The position numbers and the translations under genes were made by a program. Source: Planococcus chinensis (GTDB lineage: Bacteria > Bacillota > Bacilli > Bacillales_A > Planococcaceae). From it: 64,000 bases of DNA. The stretch spans positions 62,001-126,000 of the forward strand of contig NZ_JABWTK010000007.1 in assembly GCF_020071995.1 (NCBI RefSeq), written 5' to 3'. Every line of letters begins with the position of its first letter. Positions within the stretch are counted from its first letter, which is position 1. This document shows positions 1 to 9,600 of the stretch, piece by piece. The notes beneath the pieces are model-generated. The model saw nothing but the letters and a program-made list of their open reading frames with translations, did not search any database and was not told where the DNA came from.

Positions 1-852
1 ATACATTGGAATGGAGAAGCCGATGGCATTTCCTTCATTTAAAAGAAGCGCGTTGATGCCGATGACTTTTCCGGAATGGGCGTCAATGAGCGGGCCGCCG
101 CTTGAGCCCGGAGCAATCTGGGCATCGATCTGGTACATGTCCTTGTACAGGAACTGATGTTCAAAGTCGCGGTCAGTGCCGGTCAAATAGCCAATGGCCG
201 CAGTGTTTTCCAAGCCGGACGGGCTGCCGAGTGCGATGACTTCTGTTCCGACTTCGGTTGGATTCGTTTCCACTTCAAGCGGTGCGATGCCGGCAAAGGC
301 ATCAACTTGGATAAGTGCGATGTCGTAAGTTTCCGAGATGCCGATGACTTTGCCGGGTTTCTCGACTCCGTCGGTTGTGCGTACGGAAACTTCAATGGTG
401 CCGATAATCAGATGGGCGCTCGTCACAACGGTGCCGGTGTCGGTAAATAGGAAGCCGGAACCGTAGGCGGTATCGGTTTTAATCGTGAATACTTTTTGCT
501 GGGTTTCCTTGATGATGTTAGTTTTGGGTTTGGTGCCGTCTTCGTTTGAAGCTTCGGTGTCTTGTGGCGGTGTGGTGGTTTCTGTGACGGTTTGTTCTAG
601 TGGCGGATTCGTTTGAGGCTGGGTGGCGACTGCTTTTTCTACCGGTACGTTCGGTTGTTCACTTATAGGCTCTTGGAAAATCCGGGCTGAGCCGAATCCT
701 GTTCCGAGAAAGAGAATGGCGACGACAAAGAAGTTCAGACGCTGGCGTCTTTTGTGTTTTTTGATCCGGGTGGTTCGATCCAGTGGCTGGCCGCAGTTGA
801 GGCAGTTTTTGGTCGTTACGCTATTCATGCATCCGCATTTGGAACAGAACAT
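1..852 (-). CDS. Membrane-anchored S1C trypsin-like protease with N-terminal zinc ribbon (partial, C-terminus outside window)
   Basis: Read directly from the minus strand; the frame is open for 284 codons to the window edge. The ATG at 852 follows an AGGGGG ribosome site with 8 nt spacing. Residues 3-20 hold two CxxC pairs (C3/C6, C17/C20), a zinc-ribbon. A basic stretch and one membrane segment follow (about 40-55), then a Pro/Thr/Glu-rich linker (60-115). The protease domain shows the HtrA-type triad: H147 in TSAHL, D177 in YDIAL and S251 in GSSGG. The topology suggests a cytoplasmic zinc ribbon and an extracellular protease. The missing C-terminus could carry another domain. It resembles the S1C protease at 14694-16022, which lacks the zinc ribbon. 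Substrate unknown. Confidence 0.85.
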   Translation of the reverse strand, partial: MFCSKCGCMNSVTTKNCLNCGQPLDRTTRIKKHKRRQRLNFFVVAILFLGTGFGSARIFQEPISEQPNVPVEKAVATQPQTNPPLEQTVTETTTPPQDTEASNEDGTKPKTNIIKETQQKVFTIKTDTAYGSGFLFTDTGTVVTSAHLIIGTIEVSVRTTDGVEKPGKVIGISETYDIALIQVDAFAGIAPLEVETNPTEVGTEVIALGSPSGLENTAAIGYLTGTDRDFEHQFLYKDMYQIDAQIAPGSSGGPLIDAHSGKVIGINALLLNEGNAIGFSIPMY

Positions 853-941
853 AGCGGCTACCCCCTAGTCGGATTTGTTAGTTTTTGTATACCCGAATGT
901 GTGAAAGCTAGTCTTTTGGGTTTAGGGAATTTTTATAGAGA

Positions 942-992
942 ATGAAATTGGCTTCGCACGGCGAGTCAACTCGGCGGGTTTATATGAAATAA
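942..992 (+). other. Possible 16-codon ORF ahead of an orphan terminator
   Basis: An ATG at 942 opens 16 codons ending in TAA at 990-992. The ribosome site is weak (AGGG about 13 nt upstream). It lies on the plus strand between two minus-strand genes and is followed 13 nt later by a good intrinsic terminator. It could be a tiny peptide, a leader or part of a small RNA, or chance. Confidence 0.12.
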
Positions 993-1005
993 GGGGTTTT
1001 GATGG

Positions 1006-1033
1006 GCCAGCCGTTCGTACTGCTGGCTTTTTT
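1006..1033 (+). terminator. Orphan plus-strand intrinsic terminator
   Basis: Stem GCCAGC (1006-1011) pairs with GCTGGC (1022-1027), followed by six T. No annotated plus-strand gene precedes it; the minus-strand reading has no T-run. Confidence 0.5.
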
Positions 1034-1098
1034 GCGGATTTTGAAGGATGAATTGAATGAGTTTCTTCTATAATATAGTGGTTTTGGGGGATGTATAG

Positions 1099-1130
1099 AG
1101 TTGCGACGAATGAGGGGTGAATTACAAGCC
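1099..1130 (+). repeat. Two-unit remnant of family A 21-bp repeat
   Basis: TTGCGACG at 1101 and TTACAAGC at 1122 are exactly 21 bp apart. They match the GAGTTACGACC core of the arrays at 11.7-11.9 kb with one to three changes each. It sits just past the terminator of the 1174-3135 gene. Confidence 0.5.
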
Positions 1131-1134
1131 ATAA

Positions 1135-1166
1135 GAAAAAGACATCTGCGTATATGCAAATGTCTT
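1135..1166 (-). terminator. Intrinsic terminator of the CpdB-like gene
   Basis: Hairpin GACATCTGC (1141-1149) with GCAAATGTC (1156-1164). Read on the minus strand it runs into a T-rich tract opposite the A-run at 1135-1140. Confidence 0.7.
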
Positions 1167-1173
1167 TTTACTC

Positions 1174-3135
1174 TTATTTCAAGTCGATGCCGTATTTGGC
1201 GAATCCGTCTGTGCCGGCACCGATGTAGGTGATGCCGCTGTCAGCCGGAATCAAGTTTTGGGCTGCCGGTGACGATTCGAATGTGGTATTCAAATCGCCC
1301 GTGACCGGAGCGAAATCCCAGTTGCCGTCGGCTGTTGGGTTGATGGTCTTTTCTTCTACCATGTAATCGATGATTGCTTGGCGGTTTTCGTAAGCGAAAT
1401 CAAGCTTTTCTGTTGCGTTGACTACGCCCGGGAACGAGCCGCTTGCGCGGTAGTTGTTTGTAGCGACCAGGAATTCCTGGTTCAAATCGATCGGTGCGCC
1501 GTTGAACGTCAAGTTTTTGATGCGGCTGGCTGAAGCGTCAACCACTTTGCCGTCATTATCGTATTTCGCCGGCTGCGTCACGTCGATTTCGTATTCGACG
1601 CCGTCAATGACGTCAAAGTTATATGTGCGGTACTCAGTATCGATCAACGGCTGTTCGCCGGTTGCGGATGGGCCCACTTGCAGGAACTGCCCTGCAGACA
1701 TTTCGAGCCATTCTTTTACGTCAGCGCCTTTCATTTTCAAGGCGAAGACGGTGTTGTCAAAGACATACAAGTCAGCCACATTTTTGATCGCCACTGTGCC
1801 TTTTTCGATGTTCGTGTAGTAGTTGCTGTCGCCGCGTGTACCTGCTTTAAACGGAGCTGCTGCTGACAGGAGCGGCAGGTCAGCGTTTGCTGTGCCGGCT
1901 ACTTTGTTCTTCACGTACCAGGTTTGTGCGTTGTTGACGATTTGGACAGATGGATCGTCTTTCACAAGCGAGAAGTACGAGTTGATCGGAGCCGTCGTTT
2001 CAGCTACCGGCTGGCGGACGTACTCAATCGTTGCTTCGTGCGCTTCTTTTACCGCTTCTACCACTTCTTCAGACACTTCGTTTGTGTTTTTATCGATTTC
2101 ACGGAGTGCTGCTTTTTCTTTGATAACGTTCCAGTCCTGGCCGTGCGGTGCCAGTTGAAGGTCAATAACGCCCAAGTGGCTGCCGAACTTGCCTGGCATG
2201 ACGACCGGTGTACCGTTGATCGTGCCTTGTTCCTGGTCAACGTTTGGCAGGTCTTTGTAAGCGCCCGGGAAAGTCTGGTGGTTATGCCCGGTGATGATGG
2301 CATCGACGCCTTTTAGTTTTGTCAATTGATACGTGATGTCTTCTTCACCGACTTCATGTACCGCGTCCCCCATGCCGGAGTGCGAAAGAACGACGACGAT
2401 GTCAGCGCCGTCTTTTTCCATTTTCGGCAGGAATTTTTCTACGGTTTGAACCGCATCTTCTGCATAGACTTTGCCTTCAAGGTTGGCGCGGTCCCATTTC
2501 ATGATGTGCGGAGCCACAACGCCAATGACGCCGACTTGGACGGTGACTTTTTTGCCGCGGCCGTCGACGACTTCTTTGTCGATGATTTCATAGGGGGTGA
2601 AGCGGTTTTTCTTTGTTTTCGCGTCGTAGACGTTGGCGTTCAATACCGGGAATTCGGCATCGTCCATCACTTCATCCAAATAATCGAGGCCGTAGTTGAA
2701 TTCGTGGTTGCCGAGCGTCGTGCCGTCAAAGTCGAGTGCCTCAAGCGCGGAATAGGCCGGGTGCTTTTCGCCTTCTTCCAATGGATCGACATTCGCCGAA
2801 TAGCTGCCGAGCGGCGTGCCTTGGATCAAGTCGCCGTTGTCGAATAGTAACGTGTTTTGGCTTTCTTTGCGGGCCTGTTCAATGAGGACGCCTGTTTTGG
2901 CGAGTCCCAGGCTGTTGGAGATTTTATCCTGGTAATAATCGTAGTTGACGAAGTTCGTGTGCAAATCGGATGTTCCGAGAATGCGCAGCGACACTTGTTT
3001 CTTTTCCTGCCCTTTGTTTTGCTGCACCGCTTTGGCGCTGGTGTCATTTGCTGCCTCTGCTGGCACTGCCGACAAGCTGCTTGCTGTTAAAACAAGCGCT
3101 GCCAAAGTTATTGCCGCTTTGTTGTAAATGGTCAT
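1174..3135 (-). CDS. Secreted 2',3'-cyclic-nucleotide phosphodiesterase / 3'-nucleotidase (CpdB-like, 653 aa)
   Basis: The signal peptide spans about residues 1-29. The metallophosphoesterase domain has the family's metal-binding signatures: D57-L-H59, GD at 101-102, GNHE around 142-145, H252 and GHNH at 283-286. The 5'-nucleotidase C-terminal domain spans about 390-590. The family hydrolyses cyclic and 3'-nucleotides outside the cell, releasing nucleosides and phosphate. It has no SLH domain, so it is probably released or loosely wall-bound. AGAGGAG precedes the ATG. It belongs with the nucleases at 21-26.6 kb and the SLH 5'-nucleotidase at 31.3 kb as a nucleic-acid scavenging set. The CpdB side of the family is preferred over UshA because of the N-terminal sequence; substrate choice is inference. 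Confidence 0.88.
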   Translation of the reverse strand: MTIYNKAAITLAALVLTASSLSAVPAEAANDTSAKAVQQNKGQEKKQVSLRILGTSDLHTNFVNYDYYQDKISNSLGLAKTGVLIEQARKESQNTLLFDNGDLIQGTPLGSYSANVDPLEEGEKHPAYSALEALDFDGTTLGNHEFNYGLDYLDEVMDDAEFPVLNANVYDAKTKKNRFTPYEIIDKEVVDGRGKKVTVQVGVIGVVAPHIMKWDRANLEGKVYAEDAVQTVEKFLPKMEKDGADIVVVLSHSGMGDAVHEVGEEDITYQLTKLKGVDAIITGHNHQTFPGAYKDLPNVDQEQGTINGTPVVMPGKFGSHLGVIDLQLAPHGQDWNVIKEKAALREIDKNTNEVSEEVVEAVKEAHEATIEYVRQPVAETTAPINSYFSLVKDDPSVQIVNNAQTWYVKNKVAGTANADLPLLSAAAPFKAGTRGDSNYYTNIEKGTVAIKNVADLYVFDNTVFALKMKGADVKEWLEMSAGQFLQVGPSATGEQPLIDTEYRTYNFDVIDGVEYEIDVTQPAKYDNDGKVVDASASRIKNLTFNGAPIDLNQEFLVATNNYRASGSFPGVVNATEKLDFAYENRQAIIDYMVEEKTINPTADGNWDFAPVTGDLNTTFESSPAAQNLIPADSGITYIGAGTDGFAKYGIDLK

Positions 3136-3343
3136 TGTTCCATCTCCTCTTCGGATGTTTAGGCTACGGGACTTATTATACGCTTCAAAAATGCGGAAAT
3201 GTATGCGCTTTCTGAATTATTATTATTTAGATTTTTTAGTAAATATCTATCATTTTTACCTTTGATGGCGGAAATTAGAAGTGGAAAAGTTCTTTGCGGA
3301 CGAGTTGAGGCTGGCGGTTGGGGCTTAAGGGGCTGTTGGATAA

Positions 3344-3375
3344 GAAAAAGGCATTCGCTTTGGAATGCCTTTTCG
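3344..3375 (-). terminator. Intrinsic terminator of the Vpr-like protease gene
   Basis: AAAAGGCATTC / GAATGCCTTTT hairpin with a T-run on the minus strand, just past the stop at 3392. Confidence 0.75.
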
Positions 3376-3391
3376 GATACTTCTCGTGTAT

Positions 3392-6300
3392 TTATTTGGA
3401 TTGTGAGACTTTTGCTTCGCCTTTATTGCCGGCTGCGTCGGTGACGATGATGGTTAAAGTCTCTTCTTCAGCGTTGAACTCTTCCAGTTCCACGCTGAAT
3501 GTGCCGTCTTGTTCCAGGCCGAACGGCACGGCTTCCTGTTCCCCGTCGCTATGCGTTACCACATACGAGGCGTTCAGTTTCGCGTTGAGGTCAAACTGCA
3601 GGCCGTATTTTGTGAGTTCGGTGTTGTAGATAAGATACTTGTCCTCCACTTTGCCGCTGAGTTGATTGCCATCGCGGGCTGCAATGATCACCGGGTCGGT
3701 CGATTTGACGAATACCGGGAACACATTGGCGCCGACGAACGGCGGGATGGCGGATGCCGGCGTGCCCAGGAAGTCGAACGAGTACATGCCGTCCGGGATG
3801 GTCGTTTCCGGTGCGCCGGTCCACGGGCGGTATTTGCCGGTGATCGGGATGGTGATCTTGCCGGCTTTTAAGGAATCGGCGGAATGGATATAGCCGATAT
3901 AGCCATCTTCAAAGCCGCCGCTTCTCGGGTTCATGATGTCCCAGATTTCAAGCGAGTTTTTTGCTAAAGCACCGGTCAAATTGAACGTGTACTCCGCTTT
4001 GTCGTTAAAGCCGTCGCCGTCAAACGACAAATCCAGTTCGCTCATTTGCGGCGTCTGGAGTTCGGTCAGGAATTCGCCGCTGAGGTCCGCTGCGAACGGC
4101 AAGGACATTGTCGTCGTGCCGTTGGAGATGCGGATCCAGCCGATGATCTCATCGCCGTAAGCGGCAGCGGCGTTTTTCGGAGCCGTCAAGGTCAGAATCA
4201 GCTCCTGCTGTTTCGATAAGGTGAACGCCGGTTTGTCGACGGTGAGTTTGGCGTTCCCCGCATTTTTCTTCACGTCGATCGCCACTTTGTAGTCGCCGCC
4301 TTTGCCGGTGATGTCTTTCACCAGGATTTTCTTGGTGGCGGAGATGTTCTTTTCCCGGATTGGCTGCGGACCGAATGTCACGGTGCCTTTCAGGTTGTCC
4401 ACTTGGGTGCCGCTTTGGTTTTGCACGGCTTTGTCCTGGGAATACGCGAGCGCTTCCGGATGGGCAGCGTTATAGGCTTGGACGCGTCCTGCGCCTTGTG
4501 CAAAGACATCGTATTTCGCGGGATCGAGCACTTTCGCTGTGTTCGACAGCGCCACTTTGATGTCAAACGGCGTCCAGTCCGGATGCGCTTGTTTGATTAG
4601 CGCTGCGATGCCCGTGATGTGCGGTGCCGACATCGAAGTGCCGGATTCCCGGAAGTAGGCTTCTGTGTAGTCGGCATTCGGAAAATCGGTTTTATACATC
4701 GGTTTCACCGACAGGATGTTCATGCCGGGTGCCACGACGTCCGGTTTGATGTCGAAGTTCGGCGTTGACGGTCCGCTTGAACTGCTTTCAGCGATATCAT
4801 CCCCTGCCGTTTGGGTTGTTTTGATATCGCCGAACGTGACTGTCCCTTTTTCCTTGGCAAGTGCCAGGCGCAGCGCTTCGCCGTCTGCGCGGGACAGATC
4901 AAATGCCGGGATAAAGTCGAACAGATCGCCGAAGTAGACGCCCATCGGCCCTTCGCCTTCAAAGGCGTTCCGGATGTTGTGGATCAGCACCGCTTTTGCG
5001 CCTTGTTTTTTTGCCTCTTTGATTTTATCCGGGAACGGAATTTCACCGCGCGCCACGACGACGACTTTTCCTTCGACCTCCAGGCCTTTGTAGTCAGCGG
5101 CGGCACCGGCGCCCGGAACGGCTGCAAGTTCAAATGTGCCTTTCAATTGTACGGCTGGGTCTTGTTCCAAGGTCGTCGCCATCATATTGTGGGTTTTGGC
5201 GAGTTTATAGGTGCCGACAGTGGCGTTGACCGTGCCGCTGTAATGCGTTTCCGGCAGAGTCGAGTTTCCGACGGCAATGCCGAGCCGCGACGTTGCGGGT
5301 GTGCCGATCGAGCCGCGGAACAGGCCGTTGTTGCCGGCAGCGGATACGGCAATCGTGCCGCCGAGCATGGCGTTGTTCAAGGCGAATGCCATGGCGTCCG
5401 CTTCAGATGCGTTAAAAGAGCCGAGCGACAAATTGATGATGTCCATGTCCTGGATGACCGCTTCTTCGATGCCGGCGAGGATGCTTGAGAATTCGCCGCC
5501 GGTATAGGCGCCGAGCACGCGGTACGCATACAAGTCGACTTTCGGCGCGATGCCTTTAAAGCCGAAATCGTTGGCGCCAGTAGCGGCAATGATGCCTGCG
5601 ACGTGCGTGCCGTGCGTGGTCGCAAAGCTCATGCCGACTTCATTTTTCTCTGGGGTGGATTTTGGCCGTTCGGACGGCTTCGTTTCGGAAGCGTCATCTT
5701 TTGCCCGCGGTTTCGCGTATTTGGATGAATTCGGGACGAAATTCCGGCCGCCTTTGTAGATGCCTTTGAATTCCGGGTGGTCCGGGTCGATGCCGGTATC
5801 GAGCACCGCAATTTTGATGCCTTCGCCGTCGAGCCCTTCCGCCCATAAGCGTTCAACGCCAAGGAACGATGTGCTCGTGTTGAAGGCGGCTGTCGCTGGC
5901 AGCTCTGTCGGCGTTTCCGGAATGGTGTTGATGTGGACGTCCGGTTCGATCAATGTGACGCCTTGAATGGCGAGCAGCTTTTTCAATTCACCGGCTTTCA
6001 CCGTTGCCGAAAAGCCGTTCAAGACGGTGTTGTAGGAAAAGCCTTGGGTGACCGACAGCTTCTGCGCTTGGATCGCTCCTTTCACCGATGCCTGCTGGGC
6101 GAGGACTGCCGCTTTCGCTTCGCCTACCTGTGCGGCGGAAAAGCCTTTTCCTTGCGCTGCCTGGACACCTTGCTCAAGTGCAACAGGGCGCTCCGACAAA
6201 TGGACGATGACGTTGACGGTTTTGTCTGCCGGCAGGCCTTCCAGGTCTTTATGGAGCTTCGGCCCTCCTTGCAGCAGTTTCGTCTGTTCGGCGATCGCCG

Positions 6301-6451
6301 AGCGGATTTGGAACTGGCTTTCATTTAGCGCCGGTTTAAGCAGCCCTGTGTCTTTCGCGTAGCTGGATGATGGGAACGGGAATAACAAGGACAACACTAG
6401 GACAAGTGCGAGCAATGTGCTGAAAACTTTCCAAAACGTCTGTTTCTCCAA
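3392..6451 (-). CDS. Secreted Vpr-like subtilisin (S8) serine protease (1019 aa)
   Basis: A signal peptide (about 1-32) is followed by an I9-type propeptide (about 75-175) and an S8 domain. The catalytic triad is D218 in VLDTGID, H280 in HGTHVAG and S606 in GTSMSAPH. A PA domain is inserted at about 415-530. The C-terminal 350 residues are beta-rich, Fn3-like, with no SLH or sortase motif, so the enzyme is probably released. I prefer the TTG at 6451 (GGAGG with 9 nt spacing) over an in-frame TTG six bases upstream, which sits only 3 nt from the ribosome site. It is less similar to the S8 genes at 6652 and 16231 than those are to each other. General extracellular proteolysis is the family role. 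Confidence 0.88.
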   Translation of the reverse strand: MEKQTFWKVFSTLLALVLVLSLLFPFPSSSYAKDTGLLKPALNESQFQIRSAIAEQTKLLQGGPKLHKDLEGLPADKTVNVIVHLSERPVALEQGVQAAQGKGFSAAQVGEAKAAVLAQQASVKGAIQAQKLSVTQGFSYNTVLNGFSATVKAGELKKLLAIQGVTLIEPDVHINTIPETPTELPATAAFNTSTSFLGVERLWAEGLDGEGIKIAVLDTGIDPDHPEFKGIYKGGRNFVPNSSKYAKPRAKDDASETKPSERPKSTPEKNEVGMSFATTHGTHVAGIIAATGANDFGFKGIAPKVDLYAYRVLGAYTGGEFSSILAGIEEAVIQDMDIINLSLGSFNASEADAMAFALNNAMLGGTIAVSAAGNNGLFRGSIGTPATSRLGIAVGNSTLPETHYSGTVNATVGTYKLAKTHNMMATTLEQDPAVQLKGTFELAAVPGAGAAADYKGLEVEGKVVVVARGEIPFPDKIKEAKKQGAKAVLIHNIRNAFEGEGPMGVYFGDLFDFIPAFDLSRADGEALRLALAKEKGTVTFGDIKTTQTAGDDIAESSSSGPSTPNFDIKPDVVAPGMNILSVKPMYKTDFPNADYTEAYFRESGTSMSAPHITGIAALIKQAHPDWTPFDIKVALSNTAKVLDPAKYDVFAQGAGRVQAYNAAHPEALAYSQDKAVQNQSGTQVDNLKGTVTFGPQPIREKNISATKKILVKDITGKGGDYKVAIDVKKNAGNAKLTVDKPAFTLSKQQELILTLTAPKNAAAAYGDEIIGWIRISNGTTTMSLPFAADLSGEFLTELQTPQMSELDLSFDGDGFNDKAEYTFNLTGALAKNSLEIWDIMNPRSGGFEDGYIGYIHSADSLKAGKITIPITGKYRPWTGAPETTIPDGMYSFDFLGTPASAIPPFVGANVFPVFVKSTDPVIIAARDGNQLSGKVEDKYLIYNTELTKYGLQFDLNAKLNASYVVTHSDGEQEAVPFGLEQDGTFSVELEEFNAEEETLTIIVTDAAGNKGEAKVSQSK

Positions 6452-6607
6452 AATCAACTGCCTCCTTCGGTTTGCGTTATGTAGTAATCTGAAATATCAG
6501 ATAGTTAGATTTTAGCACGTTTTTTTGCTAACGGACGTCTTTACGATAAATAATTACCATTTTTGTCAGGAAAATTTGTAGATAAGGTCGTGGCTTTATT
6601 CGGAGCA

Positions 6608-6644
6608 ATAAAAAAAGCGGAGAAAAGGATTCTTTTCTCCGCTC
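6608..6644 (-). terminator. Intrinsic terminator of the 1230-aa S8 protease gene
   Basis: AGCGGAGAAAAG / CTTTTCTCCGCT hairpin followed on the minus strand by seven T. Confidence 0.85.
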
Positions 6645-6651
6645 TGTTGAT

Positions 6652-9600
6652 TCATGGTGCTTGTTTTGTAATCGTGAAGTTGATCGGCGTCCGGTGGCCC
6701 GCAAGGTCTTCTGCGACGAGTGTGAAGTTATTCGCCCCGTCGTCCGGAACTTGGATTGTTTCGGTGATGGTTTCATCGAACGCGACTTGATCGTTCCGGC
6801 TGATCGGGTGGTGGTAGATTTCGCTGTCGATCAGGTAGACCCGGATCTGGTCGAAGTTGTCTTTCACCCGGAACGTGATTTCCGCTTCATCGCTTCCGGC
6901 GGGTATGCTCGTCGGCACGTCAATCAGCTCGATAGTTGGACCGACCGTGTCGACAAAGATTTGACGGCGAATTTCCAAGTCGTTGCCGGCTTCATCGACG
7001 GCTTTCACGGTGATGTGCCGGGAGCCGTCTTCGAATGTGACCGTGTGTTTGAACACCGAGCCGTTGAATTCTCTCGGGGTTTGTCCATTGACGGTAAGTG
7101 ACGTGACTTTGGAGGCGTCTTCTACGCGTCCCGTCACTTCGACGGCTTTCGTTTTATGGATGGACAGGACGGCTGGCGTATCGATGAAGATGACCGGTTC
7201 GGTTTCATCGGCTACGGGCGCCGGTGTTGCCGTAACTGCGAGCGCCACTTCGGTTTTATTGCCCGCCACGTCGTAGAACACGGCGGTCAGTTTGTCGGTT
7301 GCCTTCAGTTCAGCGGTGACGGTGTAGCTGGTTGTGCTTGGTGCCAGTGATTCGTTGGCCGGCGTTGTCGCATTTTCGGTCAGTTCGGTGCCGTTCAAGA
7401 ACACTTCCCAGCGGTCCGCCGCGGTATTGTCGGTAAAGCTTGCGACTTGGACCGTTTTCGTTTCGGCGCTGAATGTCGCGGTTGCATCTGGTTTCACGGT
7501 ATCGACGATGATTGGGAAGTCGATTGCTTGCCATTCTGCCTCATCATAATCAATAACGGCGCGCAGCTGGATGCGGTAGTTGCCGTCCGCCGCTTTTTTC
7601 CCTAAGATGTTGCCGTCCCAGGCGTAGGCCGGGTTCAGCACATACGGCATATTCGGTGCAGTCGCGGAGAAGTTTTTCGGCAGTTCCTGATCGGTGCGGA
7701 TCGTCCGCAGTTTTTCTCCGGACTCGCTTAAGATATTCACTTCCAGTTGCTTGGCGTTCCGGAGCAGCGAGAACACCGGAATGACGGCATCCTGCACGCC
7801 GTCGCCGTTTGGCGAGAAGGCGAATCGCTCCGGCTGGTAGCCGGTCGAATGGCTATTGCCGTTCAGGATGTTGCCAGCCGGGTCAACCAAAAGCGTGCGG
7901 CCGTAGAATGTGTTTGCTTCCCAAGCGAAGCGGTCAAAGATCGGGGCGTCGTCCCAGTCACCGTTAAAGCCGAAGTACGGCACGACGAGCATCGTGTTGC
8001 CGGTGACGTCTTCCCTTTCATCGGTGAGGGTGACAAAGCCGTCGACAAAATAGCCGTTCGGGAAGTTGCTTTCGAGCTGTTCTGTTGCTCCGGAGATATT
8101 GACGGTGACCGGAATGTCGACGCTGCCGTTCGCCGGTACGGTGACGGTTTCCGGTGCGGTGATTTCAGCGTCTTCTGTAATGTTCAAAGAGCCGGTAGTA
8201 TTCGGCGCTGTCACAACTTTGCCGTTGGCATTGGTCACGGCGTCGACTTGGACATTGACGGCAACTTTGAATTCGGCCGGCTGGTCGGACAAGTTATCGG
8301 CGGTCAATGTCATTGTGAACTGATTGTTGATTTCTTTTAAGGCCACTGTTCCGAGGCCGCTGATTTTATTCGTCACCATGACGCGTGTGGATAAGGCATC
8401 ATGCAGCTGCATGAGCCCTGCCCCTTGGCGGCGCGGCGATACAAACTGGCCTTCCGCGAATACAACGGGGTTCGCCGTATTCGTCATCAGGTTTTTCGCG
8501 TAATCGACGCGGTCGCGGCCGGTCAGGTTCAGGTCTTCGATGCGTTCAAACAAAAGTGCTGCCCCGCCGGAGACATGCGGCGCGGCCATTGACGTACCGC
8601 TCATGAGACCGTATTTATCGCCGTTCAGCGTCGAGAAGATGTTGCCGCCGGGTGCCGTAACTTCCGGTTTGAAATCGAGGTTCGGCGTCGGTCCCCAGGA
8701 CGTGAAGTCGCTCATTTTGCCGGCGGTTTCACTCGGCGCATCGAAATACTGGCCATCAAAGGTCACCGTTACCGGCTGTCCGGCATCAAGTCCCGCTTTC
8801 ATGGCGAGGCCGACCGATTGCAGCGTCGACATATACGGAATCGTGATGGCCGGATCGCTTTGCATCGATAGGGTGCCGGTCGTGTTGTTGTAGATGATGA
8901 CTGCGACCGCTCCCGCTTTTTGGGCATTCAAGCCTTTCTCAGTGAACGGAATCGTGCCCCGGGCAACGAGCGCCACTTTGCCGCTAAAGTCTTTTCCTGC
9001 AAAGTCGGCAGGCGTCCCGAGTCCGGCATCCATCACTGGATACGTGTCCTGCGGCAAATCGACCGGATCGGCGTTATTGCCCAGGAAATAAATGCCGCGC
9101 TCTGCTTCCCCGTTTGCAATGCGGTAAGCGAAGCTTTGGGCGGTGATGACGTCGTTTTCAAACGATGCCACACCGAGTGAATCCGGCGAGACGCTCGGGG
9201 AACCGGTCAGCCCATAGTCCGGATTTTCTGCAAACGGATTGAAATGCCCCGAGCCGAACAGGTTCGAGTTCCCGGCAGAAATGGAAACGAGTATGCCGTT
9301 ATTGGTGGCGCGTTCCACTGCCTGCTGCTCAGGGTCGGTCGAATCAACGAAACCGGCTGTCGCACCGAGCGACATGTTGATGACGTCGGCTCCAAGTTTG
9401 ATGGCATCGTCCATCGCTTTGATGTAGATGTCGCCGTATGTCGAGTTATAGGACGGGTCGTTGCCGAACACTTTCAGGGCTAAGAGCTGCGTTTCGGGTG
9501 CGACGCCGCGGATGCCGCCGTTTTCTTCATTGCCGTTGGCGCCGACAGTTCCGGCGACGTGCATGCCGTGCATCGATGCATTCGGACCAAGGTCGCGGAT

